Source of the DNA: Hyphomicrobiales bacterium
Lineage (GTDB): Bacteria > Pseudomonadota > Alphaproteobacteria > Rhizobiales > Rhizobiaceae
Direction: 5' to 3'
NCBI GenBank assembly: GCA_900473045.1
Contig: UCKS01000017.1
Coordinates: 62,001 to 126,000, forward strand
Length of the DNA stretch: 64,000 nt
The position numbers and the translations under genes are program-made. Under the pieces are notes generated by a model. It worked only from the letters and a program-made list of their open reading frames with translations, did no database searches and was not told the origin of the DNA. Shown one piece after another: positions 1-9,884 of the stretch (position 1 is the first letter of the stretch; each line of letters begins with the position of its first letter).

Positions 1-2066
1 AGTTTGACGGGCTGGCCGCGACGGGCCGAGGATGCAACCGCGAGCGCCAACCGGTGCGTTGCCAGTGCATCCGCGTAGGAACACCGGATATGATTGTCGC
101 CGCCGCGCACGGCATCGACAAAATCACGGTCCTCCCGCCAAACGGGATCACCCTTCGCGTCCCGCACTGGGCGACCGGCTCCAACATCGACCATGATGTC
201 ATGGTCCGTAAGTTCGATGGCAAGCCGGTCTGCGAAAATATTCAACCCGACCTTGTGGCTCCAGCCAAGCAGGCATGTCGAGGCAATGTTAGCAATAACG
301 CCGGACTGAAAGGTGAGGCTCGCGGTAGTGGCGGCCGGAACATCCAGCCCGGGGAAGTCGGGACGATCCTTGAAGCCGACGCGGCCGTAGACCTCCGTGA
401 CCTCTCCTATCAGGTATCGTGCCAAGTCGATAATGTGCGTTGTCTGCTCGACGATCTGGCCACCTGAACGATCCAGTTTCCACCACCACTGCGGGGGCGG
501 CGTCTGGTCGAGCCAGTAGCCAGAGAGCAGCTGAGCTGGATTGTCCGCCAAAAGACGACGGGCTTCCTCCACGGTATCCAAGTAGCGCCAGTGGTATCCC
601 ACCGCCGTAATCAATCTCGCATCTTCAATAGCCGCAGCCAGTTCTTCTGCCAAGCCGACATCGAGTGTGATCGGCTTTTCTACGAAGAACGGGATGCCGC
701 GCACGATGAGGTCCCGCTCCGCATCGCCATGGGCAAAGGGCGGGATGCAAATGTAGACGCTGTCTAGCGCCTCTGCATCCAACATCGCTCGGTGGCTTTC
801 AAAGGCCCTTCCACCGAAGTTCGATGCGGCTTTTCGCGCTCGATCGAAATCCGGATCGGCAAATGCAACCAGTTCCACGTCCTCGAATCCTGCGAGAATA
901 TCGAGATGGCGGTGAGCAATACCGCCGACGCCGATGAAGCCGATGCGTGTCTTGTCCATGTGAGCATGTCCCTGGTTGTCGTCTGGATGTGCGGAAATAA
1001 AGCGTCGGTAGATGGCAGCGGTTTCGTCCGCCATGCGTTGCGCTGAGAAATTTGTTTGAAATCGTTCGCGGCCGCTTTGGCCGATTGTTTTTGTCCGTTG
1101 CGGATCTTTCAGAGCCTCGATCAGCGATCGGCTCAATTGCGCGGGATTTTCGCATTCCGCTAGGAAAGGATGGCGTGGCCCAAGCGCCTCGACCGTGCCG
1201 CCGATGCGGGTTGCGACAACGGGCAACCCCAACGACATGGCTTCGAGCACCACCAGCGGCAGGCCCTCAAAACGAGACGGCAGGACCAGAAGGTCGGCAG
1301 TTGCCATCAGTTCGGCAATGTCGGCGCGTTGCCCCAGGAACAGAACGTGCGACGCCAGTGCCAGCTTTTCCACCAGCTCCCGCATCGGCCCCATCTCCTC
1401 ACCGGTGCCGGCAAGAAGCAGAATAGCGTCTGGATCGGTGGCAAGAACTGCCGGTAGAGCATGGATGAGTGTCGCGTGATCCTTCTGCTTTGTGAAGCGT
1501 GCCACCGTAAGCAGGACTTTCTTTCCCTCGAGCCCAAGTTCAGCTCTGGTGGTTCCGCCAACCGCGCGGAGGGCAAAAATTCCATTGCGCACCACCGTCA
1601 TTCGGACGGGATCGATTCCGTTTTTTGCGAAACTTAACCGCGAGGCCTCGGACACCACGATGTGATGACAAAGCACCTCACTTTGTTTTGCATAGTGCTC
1701 CATCTGCGCGCCGTCGGTCAGAAGATAGGGAAGATGCTCTGTCCGAATGACCGGGATGCCGCAGTTCGCTCCTGAATGGGCAATACTGTGCCCCTCCCAA
1801 CCTATTCCGGCATGCACATGCAACAAGGACGTGCCGGAAGACCGCAGCCATTGATCAAATGTACCGTCTTCCAAAATGGATTTGACAGCGAGCCCCGCAA
1901 CTGCGGCCCTTGACAGCAAATCGCTGCCTGTCCCATCACAAGCAGCGGCAAGCGTAACGTCGAACTGCGGCTTGAGTGCCTGTCCAAGCGTTAGCATATG
2001 CTCCCCCATTCCGGATGGATCTCGGCTGTCTGTGGCCAGGACGATCCGCGGGCGTTTGCTGTTCAT
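1..2066 (-). CDS. Glycosyltransferase family 4 fused to Gfo/Idh/MocA oxidoreductase (3' end beyond window)
   Basis: One uninterrupted frame runs from ATG at 2066 to the window edge (688 codons seen). Residues 1 to about 369 form a GT-B glycosyltransferase: the donor-site signature SRFEGLPLVVLEA lies near residue 258-270. Residues from about 370 (an internal MDKTRIGFIGVGG) form an NAD(P)-binding Gfo/Idh/MocA oxidoreductase, with Rossmann glycines at its start and the EKP motif near residue 463. These are normally separate proteins, so this is a fusion. The start overlaps the stop of the preceding gene by ATGA, indicating translational coupling in a glycan-synthesis operon. Inferred role: the oxidoreductase modifies a sugar that the transferase adds, or vice versa. 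The C-terminus is not visible. Confidence 0.85.
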   Translation of the reverse strand, partial: MNSKRPRIVLATDSRDPSGMGEHMLTLGQALKPQFDVTLAAACDGTGSDLLSRAAVAGLAVKSILEDGTFDQWLRSSGTSLLHVHAGIGWEGHSIAHSGANCGIPVIRTEHLPYLLTDGAQMEHYAKQSEVLCHHIVVSEASRLSFAKNGIDPVRMTVVRNGIFALRAVGGTTRAELGLEGKKVLLTVARFTKQKDHATLIHALPAVLATDPDAILLLAGTGEEMGPMRELVEKLALASHVLFLGQRADIAELMATADLLVLPSRFEGLPLVVLEAMSLGLPVVATRIGGTVEALGPRHPFLAECENPAQLSRSLIEALKDPQRTKTIGQSGRERFQTNFSAQRMADETAAIYRRFISAHPDDNQGHAHMDKTRIGFIGVGGIAHRHLDILAGFEDVELVAFADPDFDRARKAASNFGGRAFESHRAMLDAEALDSVYICIPPFAHGDAERDLIVRGIPFFVEKPITLDVGLAEELAAAIEDARLITAVGYHWRYLDTVEEARRLLADNPAQLLSGYWLDQTPPPQWWWKLDRSGGQIVEQTTHIIDLARYLIGEVTEVYGRVGFKDRPDFPGLDVPAATTASLTFQSGVIANIASTCLLGWSHKVGLNIFADRLAIELTDHDIMVDVGAGRPVRDAKGDPVWREDRDFVDAVRGGDNHIRCSYADALATHRLALAVASSARRGQPVK

Positions 2067-4411
2067 CGGGCGCTCGTTGCAACAACACCGCTCAGGGCAT
2101 TCTTTGCCATGCGCCGGTACGTTGCCAGGGCCTGACCCACAACCTGATCCATATTGTAATATTTGTAGGTACCGAGCCGTCCAACGAATGTCACATCATT
2201 GCACTCTCGAGCCAAAGCTTCGTACTGCTTGTAGAGCGCTTGGTTCTCCGGCCGCGGAATCGGATAGTAAGGATCGCCATCTGCGCAGGCGAACTCGTAG
2301 GAAATGCTTGTCTTGGGATGAATCTGGCCCGTCAGATGCTTGTACTCTGTCACTCGGGTATAAGGCACCGATTCTGATGGATAATTGACGACGCCCACGG
2401 GAAGCAGCCATTTCACGGGGTGCGTTTCGTGCTGGAACTTGAGACTGCGGTAGGGCAACCGGCCAAAACGGTAATCGAAATATTCGTCGATCGGCCCGGT
2501 AAAGATTGTGTGCGCGTGCGGATTGTCACCGCGGACATCGGCATATTCGGCACCCTTGATAACCGTGATATTTTCGTGATCAAGCATTTTTTCAAACATC
2601 TTCGTATAACCATCCAGCGGCATCGCCTGATAGGTATCAAGGAAATACCGGTCATCAGTATTGGTTCGGGTTGGCACCCGAGCCGTGACTGACTTGTCGA
2701 GTTGGGATGGATCAAGCCCCCACTGCTTTCGGGTGTATCCTTCAAAGAACGTCCGATACAAATCCAGGCCGACCTGTGACACAACCACATCCTTCGACGT
2801 GACGACGGGGTCGCATGGTTGGGCTCGGCTAACCAGAAACTGCGCGGCTTCCTCATCACTCGCCAGATTGAGATCATACAGGCCGTTCAGCGTCGTTCTG
2901 TTGATGGGAACCGGCAATTGGCGATCGCCAACATCGGCGAGGACACGATGCTCGTAGGGCCTCCATGCCGTGAATCGGGACAGATAGTTGAAAACCTCTT
3001 CGCTGTTGGTATGAAAAATGTGAGGACCATATTGGTGTATGAGAAGGCCATCCTCATTGTAGAAGTCGTATGCGTTTCCGCCAATATGCCTACGCCGGTC
3101 GCACAGGAGCACACGCTTTCCGGCATCCGAAGCAAGCCTTTCAGCGAGAACCGAGCCCGCAAATCCTGCACCGACGATCAAGTAGTCGTAATGGGCCGGC
3201 CGGGCGACGCTTGGTCGGTCGAGGCTCCGCTTAGCAGGTTGTTCGGGCCGGAGGCGCCGTGTCACGGCTTCATCCAGCAAGGCCCGCATTGCCAGAAATG
3301 TCCGGTCCCAGGACAAGTTCGCAAGCATTGTATCCACCAATTCCAGCCAGTTGTTCCCTGACCTCTTCAATGTAAGCGCACGGTCGCATGCGGAGGCGAA
3401 CCCGGCGGCACCGTCAGCAAAAAATACACCGCCCACGTCGCCGTACTGGCGCACCACGTCGGTGATCTGGGTGGTCACGACCGGACGTCCTGACGCCAGA
3501 TATTCCGGAGTCTTGGTCGGGCTGATGAATTTGGTTGCTTCATTTAATGCAAACGGCATCAAAGCGGCGTCCCATCCCGAAAGATATGCCGGCAATTCGC
3601 CGTAATTCTTCTGGCCGAGATAATGGATGTTCGCAGCCTTTGGGAGGTCCTCGGCTGTAATTTTGACAACTGGACCAATAAAAATGAACGACAGAGTGGG
3701 TCTGGCCTTGGCCACGGCACCGATCAACCCTAGATCGAGGCGCTCGTCGATTACGCCGTAGTAGCCGAGCTTCGGCCCCAAGATAGCCCTTTGATCGGAA
3801 GGTTCATCGCACCGGCCTCGGCTCGAATGGAAATGTCTGACATCGACGCTGGAAGGAAAGGGATGAATGTTGTCATGCAGATGCCGCTTTGCCTCGTAAA
3901 GAGAATGCCCTCCGGTAAAAACGACATCGGCGCGAGCAATCAGGGCTGCTTCTGTTTTCCCCAGTCGCGGCGGTGCAAATTTGAAATTCGCTAATTCATC
4001 CATGCAGTCGTAAACGACCGCCGCAGCTTCCACATGGCAGGCAAAACTGTACATTATTGGCGTATAGAACCACAGGATTGGCCGCACCGCGCCGTTAAGC
4101 GCCAGAAGTTCATCCAGAAGCTTGCTGAGAGTCTTCTCACGCTCAGCTTCACTCCACCCATGCGGGATCCGCGGACGAACTGACTTGACCGTCGTGCCCT
4201 CAAACGGGTGGATTTCCAGATAAGCTAGATGATGGTCGGTCGGAATGGATTCTTCAAAGAAGAAGACCTGTCGGTCGCTAGCGAAGCGGCCCATAAGATG
4301 CTGTGGGCGCTGAAGCACGAAATCCCAGCGCAAATGAGAAAAACAAATTATCGGTGCATTGCGCCCCGAAGTTACGTGCGACGTTGGGAAAAACGAACTG
4401 GAGAGATTCAT
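2063..4411 (-). CDS. glf: Glycosyltransferase fused to UDP-galactopyranose mutase
   Basis: A protein of about 782 residues. Residues 1-390 resemble a GT-B glycosyltransferase, with SPTKTPEYLASGRPVV near residue 298 as donor-site loop. From about residue 407 it is a UDP-galactopyranose mutase: FAD-binding YLIVGAGFAG near 410, then HIGGNAYD, GPHIFHTN and the C-terminal FVGRLGTYKYYNMDQ. Mutase converts UDP-galactopyranose to UDP-galactofuranose; the fused transferase may use that product directly (inference). I chose ATG 4411, with GCGGG upstream, over an in-frame TTG at 4441. It overlaps the next gene by 4 bases. Galactofuranose would go into an O-antigen or exopolysaccharide. The symbol applies to the C-terminal domain only. 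Confidence 0.87.
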   Translation of the reverse strand: MNLSSSFFPTSHVTSGRNAPIICFSHLRWDFVLQRPQHLMGRFASDRQVFFFEESIPTDHHLAYLEIHPFEGTTVKSVRPRIPHGWSEAEREKTLSKLLDELLALNGAVRPILWFYTPIMYSFACHVEAAAVVYDCMDELANFKFAPPRLGKTEAALIARADVVFTGGHSLYEAKRHLHDNIHPFPSSVDVRHFHSSRGRCDEPSDQRAILGPKLGYYGVIDERLDLGLIGAVAKARPTLSFIFIGPVVKITAEDLPKAANIHYLGQKNYGELPAYLSGWDAALMPFALNEATKFISPTKTPEYLASGRPVVTTQITDVVRQYGDVGGVFFADGAAGFASACDRALTLKRSGNNWLELVDTMLANLSWDRTFLAMRALLDEAVTRRLRPEQPAKRSLDRPSVARPAHYDYLIVGAGFAGSVLAERLASDAGKRVLLCDRRRHIGGNAYDFYNEDGLLIHQYGPHIFHTNSEEVFNYLSRFTAWRPYEHRVLADVGDRQLPVPINRTTLNGLYDLNLASDEEAAQFLVSRAQPCDPVVTSKDVVVSQVGLDLYRTFFEGYTRKQWGLDPSQLDKSVTARVPTRTNTDDRYFLDTYQAMPLDGYTKMFEKMLDHENITVIKGAEYADVRGDNPHAHTIFTGPIDEYFDYRFGRLPYRSLKFQHETHPVKWLLPVGVVNYPSESVPYTRVTEYKHLTGQIHPKTSISYEFACADGDPYYPIPRPENQALYKQYEALARECNDVTFVGRLGTYKYYNMDQVVGQALATYRRMAKNALSGVVATSAR

Positions 4412-4485
4412 TGCACACCCGCTGTTGAGAGACGGACGCAAACTACGTTTCCCGTGCTTTGTTCCGAGGGGTTATTAAATCATTT

Positions 4486-5739
4486 CTAATGTGCTTCGAA
4501 ATTCATCAACGCTTGCAATCTTCGGACTGAATGCGCCCAAGTCCAATTGTCGATGACGGTTTGCCTTGGCGAAAATGTGGAGAGTGTCGATAGCATGTCC
4601 AGAACGCCTTCGTGGAAGACATCGGCCTCCGCCACACGCCCCGTCTGCGGAGTGATGTATTGAAGCCCACACCTGAGTGCACTGTTGGCAAGGACCGGCA
4701 AGCCGGCGAGCATGTATTCGGTCAAGATCGCCGGCGCCCCATCATCGACGCCGCAAACGACGCCTATCTTGGCCTGGTTCATCAATCGGTTGACCTCGAC
4801 AAACGGAACGCCCGGCGGACCGACAAAGTCGATGTTGATTTGAAGGTCGCCCGCTTGCGCGCGCAAAGCATCAGCCATTTCCCCATAACCAAAGACGCAC
4901 AAGGCACGAATGGAACGCGGGAGCTTTGCTAGAGCCTCGAGCAGGATGTCGTGGCGTTTGTAACCCTGGGCCGCTGCCACGTAGATAATATCGTAAGGTT
5001 TGGCGATATCCATGGGGTAGAACATGGTATCAGAGGCGAATTCGGGCCCGATCGGTAAAATTGCGGTTTTCATTCCGGGATGTCGACTGTTGACCTCATC
5101 GGACTGCCACTGCGCTCCGGTCAGGACAAGATCAAAATGCCGGCTCACCTCTGGGGGGATGCGCAATGCCGGAGCATCGATAGAGTTATAGATTTTGTAG
5201 CTATTTTTGCAGGCAACCAGGATGTCTTCACAGATTCCAAGTCCCCAGACGCAGAGTATATCGGGCGCACCACAAGCGAGAATATGGGCGAGCATGTCGT
5301 TCGAAGCAAAGGGGGCTTCTGGGCCATTCATCTGAAAGGACCGCCGGACGAGACCGGGCCCCGCGCTGAGATCGAGCCCCGGCGGACGATCGCCACGCCA
5401 ATGCGTCCAAATTTCAACTGCGTCGACAATGCCGACCTTGAGGCATGAAAGCGGCATGCGCTCCATATATCCCCCCTCGACTTTGAACTCGCAACGAGGT
5501 CCAAGGACGACTGGACCTCCTCGCAGTCCTCTCGTCCAGAGATCGTAAAATTCTTCGACAGTCGGCACGTGAGACGCAAATGCCGCCCCGTCCTGAAAAT
5601 CGCTGATGACGACAAGGCGCCTTTGTTTCGGATTTTGCTTCACGACATTGTTCGAAGACTCATCGTCCGCCTCCCTATGAGTTCGTTTAAACTCGCAGAC
5701 AGCGATTTCGATCCGCGTGACGCATTTTTTGGAGTTCAT
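4486..5739 (-). CDS. Glycosyltransferase (GT-B fold, family 4-like)
   Basis: A 417-residue protein with the C-terminal half of a GT-B transferase: PYDIIYVAAAQGYKRHDILL near residue 230, then VCGVDDGAPAILTEYMLAGL near 335, the usual donor-nucleotide loop with its acidic residue. The first 40 residues look unlike the family and there is no good ribosome site before ATG 5739; a GTG about 32 codons in, ahead of RLVVISDF, may be the true start. It is the first of three same-strand glycan genes, separated by about 75 bases from the mutase fusion. Acceptor and sugar cannot be told from sequence. Confidence 0.75.
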   Translation of the reverse strand: MNSKKCVTRIEIAVCEFKRTHREADDESSNNVVKQNPKQRRLVVISDFQDGAAFASHVPTVEEFYDLWTRGLRGGPVVLGPRCEFKVEGGYMERMPLSCLKVGIVDAVEIWTHWRGDRPPGLDLSAGPGLVRRSFQMNGPEAPFASNDMLAHILACGAPDILCVWGLGICEDILVACKNSYKIYNSIDAPALRIPPEVSRHFDLVLTGAQWQSDEVNSRHPGMKTAILPIGPEFASDTMFYPMDIAKPYDIIYVAAAQGYKRHDILLEALAKLPRSIRALCVFGYGEMADALRAQAGDLQINIDFVGPPGVPFVEVNRLMNQAKIGVVCGVDDGAPAILTEYMLAGLPVLANSALRCGLQYITPQTGRVAEADVFHEGVLDMLSTLSTFSPRQTVIDNWTWAHSVRRLQALMNFEAH

Positions 5740-5780
5740 ACAGTTCAGGTCGCGGAGGGCAGCCGCTTCGGCGAGGAAAG

Positions 5781-6140
5781 CTATCTCAGAGCTCGTGAAA
5801 AGCCTCCACCCTGGTTGGTCCAGAGCGTAGTTTTAAGCCCTGTGGTCACGATCGAGACATCACACTTCGTGACCGCAAAATGCGCCGCCACTATGACGAG
5901 GGCCTTCTTCGATTGTTCACCCATGGAAATCCTGCTCGTATCGTCGCGGTGATTGAATGGGCAGGAGTATGTTCCTCCGGAGCTGTGATTTCTTGCCAAC
6001 CGTGGCTCTCGTAGGCGCTGAGTTTTAAGGGCGTCGGCTTCGCGGCGTACTCTGATCGTTTCCTCAGCAATAGCTTTGGACTGCTCGAAGTTTCCATAAG
6101 GGGATGTTCCGCGCTTGCGTCTCGGTTTGCGCTCTTCCAT
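5781..6140 (-). CDS. Small basic hypothetical protein
   Basis: 119 codons from ATG 6140, which has a textbook AGGAGG seven bases upstream. The first 45 residues are strongly basic and helical (MEERKPRRKRG, then EQSKAIAEETIRVRREADA) and look like a genuine small rhizobial protein. The second half, from MGEQSKKALVIVAAHF, reads differently and may be the remains of another gene fused in frame. It ends about 40 bases before the glycosyltransferase and could be cotranscribed. I do not recognise a function. Confidence 0.5.
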   Translation of the reverse strand: MEERKPRRKRGTSPYGNFEQSKAIAEETIRVRREADALKTQRLREPRLARNHSSGGTYSCPFNHRDDTSRISMGEQSKKALVIVAAHFAVTKCDVSIVTTGLKTTLWTNQGGGFSRALR

Positions 6141-6762
6141 TTGAAACCTCCTGTGCTTGTTGGTTGGCCACCTCCGCTTTGGCCTGTGTGAGTGCTGCGA
6201 TTGACTCGTCGGGGATGCATGATTTCGAAACCCACAGCTCATGGCTAAATGCCAATGTTCGTCCAGTTTTCAGGCGAGTCTTCGGTTTTCAATCTGGCCT
6301 TATGCGGCCTGATGCACGGAGGACAGGAAAACCCAGTCGCCCCTGCGCTATTCGTCACCTGCAAAAGCTTGCCACACCAGTTGGAGGTACGCGCCAGGTG
6401 CAGCCACAAACGCGCCGTTCTGCCCGATCGTGCTCTCGGATCCGCAGGAATGAGGTTCTCAGGTAGGGGCGCTCGCAAGTTAGTTGCCGGTCTGTGCGCC
6501 GACAAGCCTGGACGGAGCACCCTCAAGTCGCTTTCGGTATCCAGCCGACGGGTCGTCGATCGGACATTGAGATTCCGCGCCATGGGGAGGAGGGATATCA
6601 TCGGGCCAGCCCGGCTGAAGGAAGATGATCCGCTCTGCACCTCTCCCGAGCCACCAGACCACACGGTTTTGTGCTGCCCGGTGGTGATTGCTCCCCTCGG
6701 CGCGCTCTTGCGATCACCCATGGATCGCTGGTACAGCAGGTTCAAATATAGAGGTGTCATCC
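6141..6762. other. 622 bases with no convincing gene
   Basis: Both strands stay open over much of this stretch, but the readings are low-complexity Arg/Pro/Ser-rich frames typical of GC-rich non-coding DNA, with no start backed by a ribosome site and no motif I recognise. It presumably holds the promoters of the divergent neighbours and decayed sequence. Confidence 0.5.
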
Positions 6763-7428
6763 GTGAGAAAAATCAACAACAGCTTTACCGTCGAGTACAA
6801 GAACGGACGGCGCAAAGCAGATCGCAAGCAGAATTCGATCTGGGGAGACCTCGATCTGAAGTCGGTGGCTCGGCAGGCAGACGGAGGACCATTTTCGTTG
6901 CCGGGCGAGTTCGAGGACGCCGTAAACGCCAATCAGCCTACGAGGCAGGACAGTTCAGCAGAGCCGGTGTGGACACCGGCGTTTGCGCGGCAGAACAATG
7001 CATCGGCGACAGAGGAGATCCACATGCCCGACGAAAACGAAACCGTGACGGAAACGAGAACGCCGGATCCCATCGTGACGCCCCTCGCTTCCGCGAAACA
7101 GCGAAAGCAGCGAACCAAAAAGGCCGCCGCGGGCGCGAACATGTCCCAGGACGTGGGCGCGGCACCAGACGGCACAATGCCGACAGTTGGCATGCAGAAA
7201 CGCGGCCGTCAAGCGGGGACGATCCCGGCTGCGAGCCCAGCAAAAAGCAAGCCTCTAAACCGCGCGCGCAAGACGATCAAGGTCGCAGGGACGGCGCTGG
7301 TCACTGCCATCGACGACATGGCGGATCTTCTAAAGCTGGAAGAAGAAAACCGCAGCCTGCGCAAACAGCTTTTTGAAAAGCTGCGGGCCGAGAATGCGGA
7401 CCTGCGAAAGCGGCTCAATCTCGATTAA
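6763..7428 (+). CDS. SyrB-like regulatory protein
   Basis: 221 residues from GTG 6763, with GAGGTG ten bases upstream; an in-frame ATG at 6688 is less likely because the conserved-looking part starts at VRKINNSFTVEYKNGRR. The C-terminal 35 residues (DLLKLEEENRSLRKQL, then KLRAENADLRKRL) form the leucine-rich coiled coil that ends SyrB-type proteins of Sinorhizobium and Rhizobium, where SyrB affects expression of symbiotic and exopolysaccharide regulators. The middle is Lys/Ala/Pro-rich and probably disordered. The N-terminal NSIWGDLDLKSVARQA module suggests a composite protein. Its place next to glycan genes fits an exopolysaccharide-linked role (inference). Confidence 0.65.
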   Translation: MRKINNSFTVEYKNGRRKADRKQNSIWGDLDLKSVARQADGGPFSLPGEFEDAVNANQPTRQDSSAEPVWTPAFARQNNASATEEIHMPDENETVTETRTPDPIVTPLASAKQRKQRTKKAAAGANMSQDVGAAPDGTMPTVGMQKRGRQAGTIPAASPAKSKPLNRARKTIKVAGTALVTAIDDMADLLKLEEENRSLRKQLFEKLRAENADLRKRLNLD

Positions 7429-8291
7429 CGGGCAATGGCATGCCCGAGCAGTCGCGACCGTTATTTCGGCGAGGCAGGGCGGCCGCCCGGTTCGCGCTTG
7501 CCTGGTGCATGCGGTTAGAACGAGGTCAATGACAATGGCATCCTTGTAGAGTTTCGGTGCGCGTCTCAGGTCAAGACGGCTCCATGAGCAGCGACCAAGC
7601 CTCCCAACTGCTTGCGAGCAACAAGCCGCGGCAACGCCGGCCGTTGCCGGGGCGGGCTTCCACGACGTAGCCCCCTTGAGCGAGCCGCGGCCAAACCGTG
7701 CAGTCGCCGGGAAGCCGGACAAAGTACTGGACGTACTGGACATTGCGCCGGGACCCGTGAAGGCACTCACGACAGAATCACCGCTCTTGCCGTGTCCAAT
7801 CACGGCGGCACTGTTGCCGTGCCACAACTCGACGCGCCGTCCTTGCATGCCCCGCAGATCATTGCGCGACGGCGACACAAGAAGAGCTTCGGGGAGAGCT
7901 GTCCAGCGCGCCAGCTTGAAACGCTTTCACCGCGACCGATCAGGCCATCAGCCTCGATGACGAGATAAAGCTCTTGCGCAGTGAACTCCGGCAATGGCCG
8001 GTGCGGGGGGTAAATTGGCGCCGATGCGCGGATTCATTGGCTGGTTCTGGCGAATTGAACAGAGGGGAAGTACAGAGAGACGGCGCTGGCGCACACGAGT
8101 TCACCGCGTCAAGGGTGAAGCTGCGCCCGCCTGAGGGCGGTCGTTGACCCGCTGCCCTCGAGGAGGGGTGATCAAAGGACTGAAGAGCAGAGGCAAACGG
8201 GCCTCTCGGTTCAATCGCAACCCCAAGGAGCCAAATACGTTTCCTACCCCAGCTATCCGGAAGGTCTACGAGGGTCTTTGGGAACGTGAAC
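7429..8291. other. Decayed or non-coding stretch
   Basis: About 860 bases without a convincing gene. Minus-strand frames around 7560-7994 give protein-like fragments in more than one frame (for example LYLVIEADGLIGRGESV), suggesting a disrupted gene I cannot identify. The fragment borders an integrase relic, so this is probably a worn integration junction. Confidence 0.4.
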
Positions 8292-8567
8292 TTAATAGGC
8301 AGCGGAAGGGTCGCGCTCTGCGATTGGCTTCATCAGCGCGGAGAACCAATTTCGGAGATGAGTTTGCAAGTGAGCCTTTTGACCATCGGAGACATCGAAC
8401 CGGCGGCTGGCTGATGTCGCGGCTACTCGATCGGCGCCTCGACGGGTCAGCTGCTCAACACGAAGCCCGGCTATGTCGCTGCGACGACTGCCTCCAGACG
8501 CAAAGGCCACCATCAGCATTGCCCGGTCGCGCAGGTCGCGCGGACTGTCGGTGGTGCAGGTCGCCAA
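8292..8567 (-). pseudogene. Tyrosine recombinase (integrase) fragment
   Basis: The minus-strand reading contains RDLRDRAMLMVAFASGG followed by RRSDIAGLRVEQLT, which is the core of rhizobial phage-type integrases around the first catalytic arginine region. After that the reading goes out of frame, and upstream pieces are split over other frames between 8455 and 8761. No full catalytic domain or C-terminal tyrosine remains. It is a relic of an integrated element. Confidence 0.65.
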
Positions 8568-8788
8568 TGCGGGAGGCGAACGGCTTTCGCGGTGCCCGCT
8601 GCAGCTGGTATGCCCTTCCTGTTTTGGACGTTTCTGCGCAACGACTCAAGAGCTGTCACTCCGTGAAACTGCGCGATCGTAAACCTTGCTCGACAGATTG
8701 GCTGAAATCGCCCAACTAACAAGGTTGATCTGCGGATCGTGCCGTGTTTTGAAGGAAGCAAATTGGCGGTGGAGCTTTAACAACGGGA

Positions 8789-9769
8789 ATGGCAGAACAG
8801 TTCGACATGTTTTCGGCGCAGGCTGCGCGCGATCTGCTGGTTACGCGTGGCACATCCAAATCCGCCAGCGTCGAAAAGCATGCCATCCCGATGAGTGAAG
8901 AGGACATGGTCCGTCATCTGTCGAAGACAGGCCGCTATCGGATCTTGCAGAGACTGGTGCCGCGCGCAATCTCACCATTCCCACGCCCGGAGTACCTCCT
9001 CAAGGGCATCATTCTCGACACCGAGACCACGGGCCTCAATGCTCGCAAGGATGAGATTATCGAGATTGGTGTGATCGCTTTCACCTTCGATGCCAAAGGA
9101 AACATCGGTGACGTCACCGGGGTCTATGGTGGGCTTCAGAAGCCGAGCGTTTTAATTCCTTCCGATATCACCAGACTTACCGGTATCACCGACGACATGG
9201 TCGCCGGGCAGTCAATCGATATGGCTGCGTTGCAGGCGCTGATTGAGCCGGCTGACCTGCTGATCGCCCACAATGCCGGTTTTGACCGGCTATTCTGCGA
9301 GGCGTTTTCTCATCTGTTTTCCGGTAAGGCCTGGGCTTGCTCCAACTCCGAAATCGACTGGTCGTCACGGGGATATGAAGGCACCAAGCTCGGATACCTG
9401 GTCGGGCAGGCGGGCTACTTCCATGATGGTCATCGGGCTGTCGATGATTGTTTCGCGCTTCTGGAGGTCCTAGCTCGTGAGATGGACGGCTCTGCTTCCA
9501 CCGCTTTCGCCGAACTCTATGAAGCAAGCCAACTGTCGCGTGTCCGGATCTTTGCGGAAAACAGTCCCTTTGATATGAAGGATCACCTGAAGGCGCGAGG
9601 CTATCGCTGGTCCGACGGAAGCGACGGCCGTCCCAAATCCTGGTGGATCGAGGTGGGGGAAGAAGCGCTGGATGATGAGCTCCGCTATCTCAGGGCCGAA
9701 ATCTACCGCTATCCGGACGCCGATCCTCCAATCAAACGCCTCACTGCCTTCGACCGGTTCCGGACCTGA
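8789..9769 (+). CDS. DnaQ-like 3'-5' exonuclease
   Basis: 326 residues. All three exonuclease motifs of the DEDD superfamily are present: Exo I DTETTG (acidic residues at 77 and 79), Exo II AHNAGFDR, and Exo III HRAVDDCFA with its histidine, making it DEDDh-type as in the proofreading subunit of DNA polymerase III. It is longer than stand-alone epsilon, with about 70 extra N-terminal residues and a C-terminal domain (from about 245) of the kind seen in rhizobial plasmid exonucleases. Likely roles are DNA repair or plasmid DNA processing. The next SOS genes are on the other strand, so no operon is implied. Confidence 0.85.
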   Translation: MAEQFDMFSAQAARDLLVTRGTSKSASVEKHAIPMSEEDMVRHLSKTGRYRILQRLVPRAISPFPRPEYLLKGIILDTETTGLNARKDEIIEIGVIAFTFDAKGNIGDVTGVYGGLQKPSVLIPSDITRLTGITDDMVAGQSIDMAALQALIEPADLLIAHNAGFDRLFCEAFSHLFSGKAWACSNSEIDWSSRGYEGTKLGYLVGQAGYFHDGHRAVDDCFALLEVLAREMDGSASTAFAELYEASQLSRVRIFAENSPFDMKDHLKARGYRWSDGSDGRPKSWWIEVGEEALDDELRYLRAEIYRYPDADPPIKRLTAFDRFRT

Positions 9770-9884
9770 TTGCCCCTTCAGCTCATCTGATTGGACCCAT
9801 GCTTTGAACGCATGGCCGACCTGAGACCTTGTACCTTATCGACGGGCGTCCAAGGGCCTATATTCCAATCATCGAAACGACGTT

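Noticed and set aside
6249..7376. A long plus-strand frame overlapping the SyrB-like gene
   Set aside because: Its sequence is Arg/Gly/Ala-rich in the way GC-rich shadow frames are, lacks a ribosome site, and overlaps the better supported SyrB-like gene in another frame.
7330..7878. Minus-strand frame of 182 codons
   Set aside because: Overlaps the 3' end of the SyrB-like gene and shows no recognised motif or start support; left as part of a decayed stretch.
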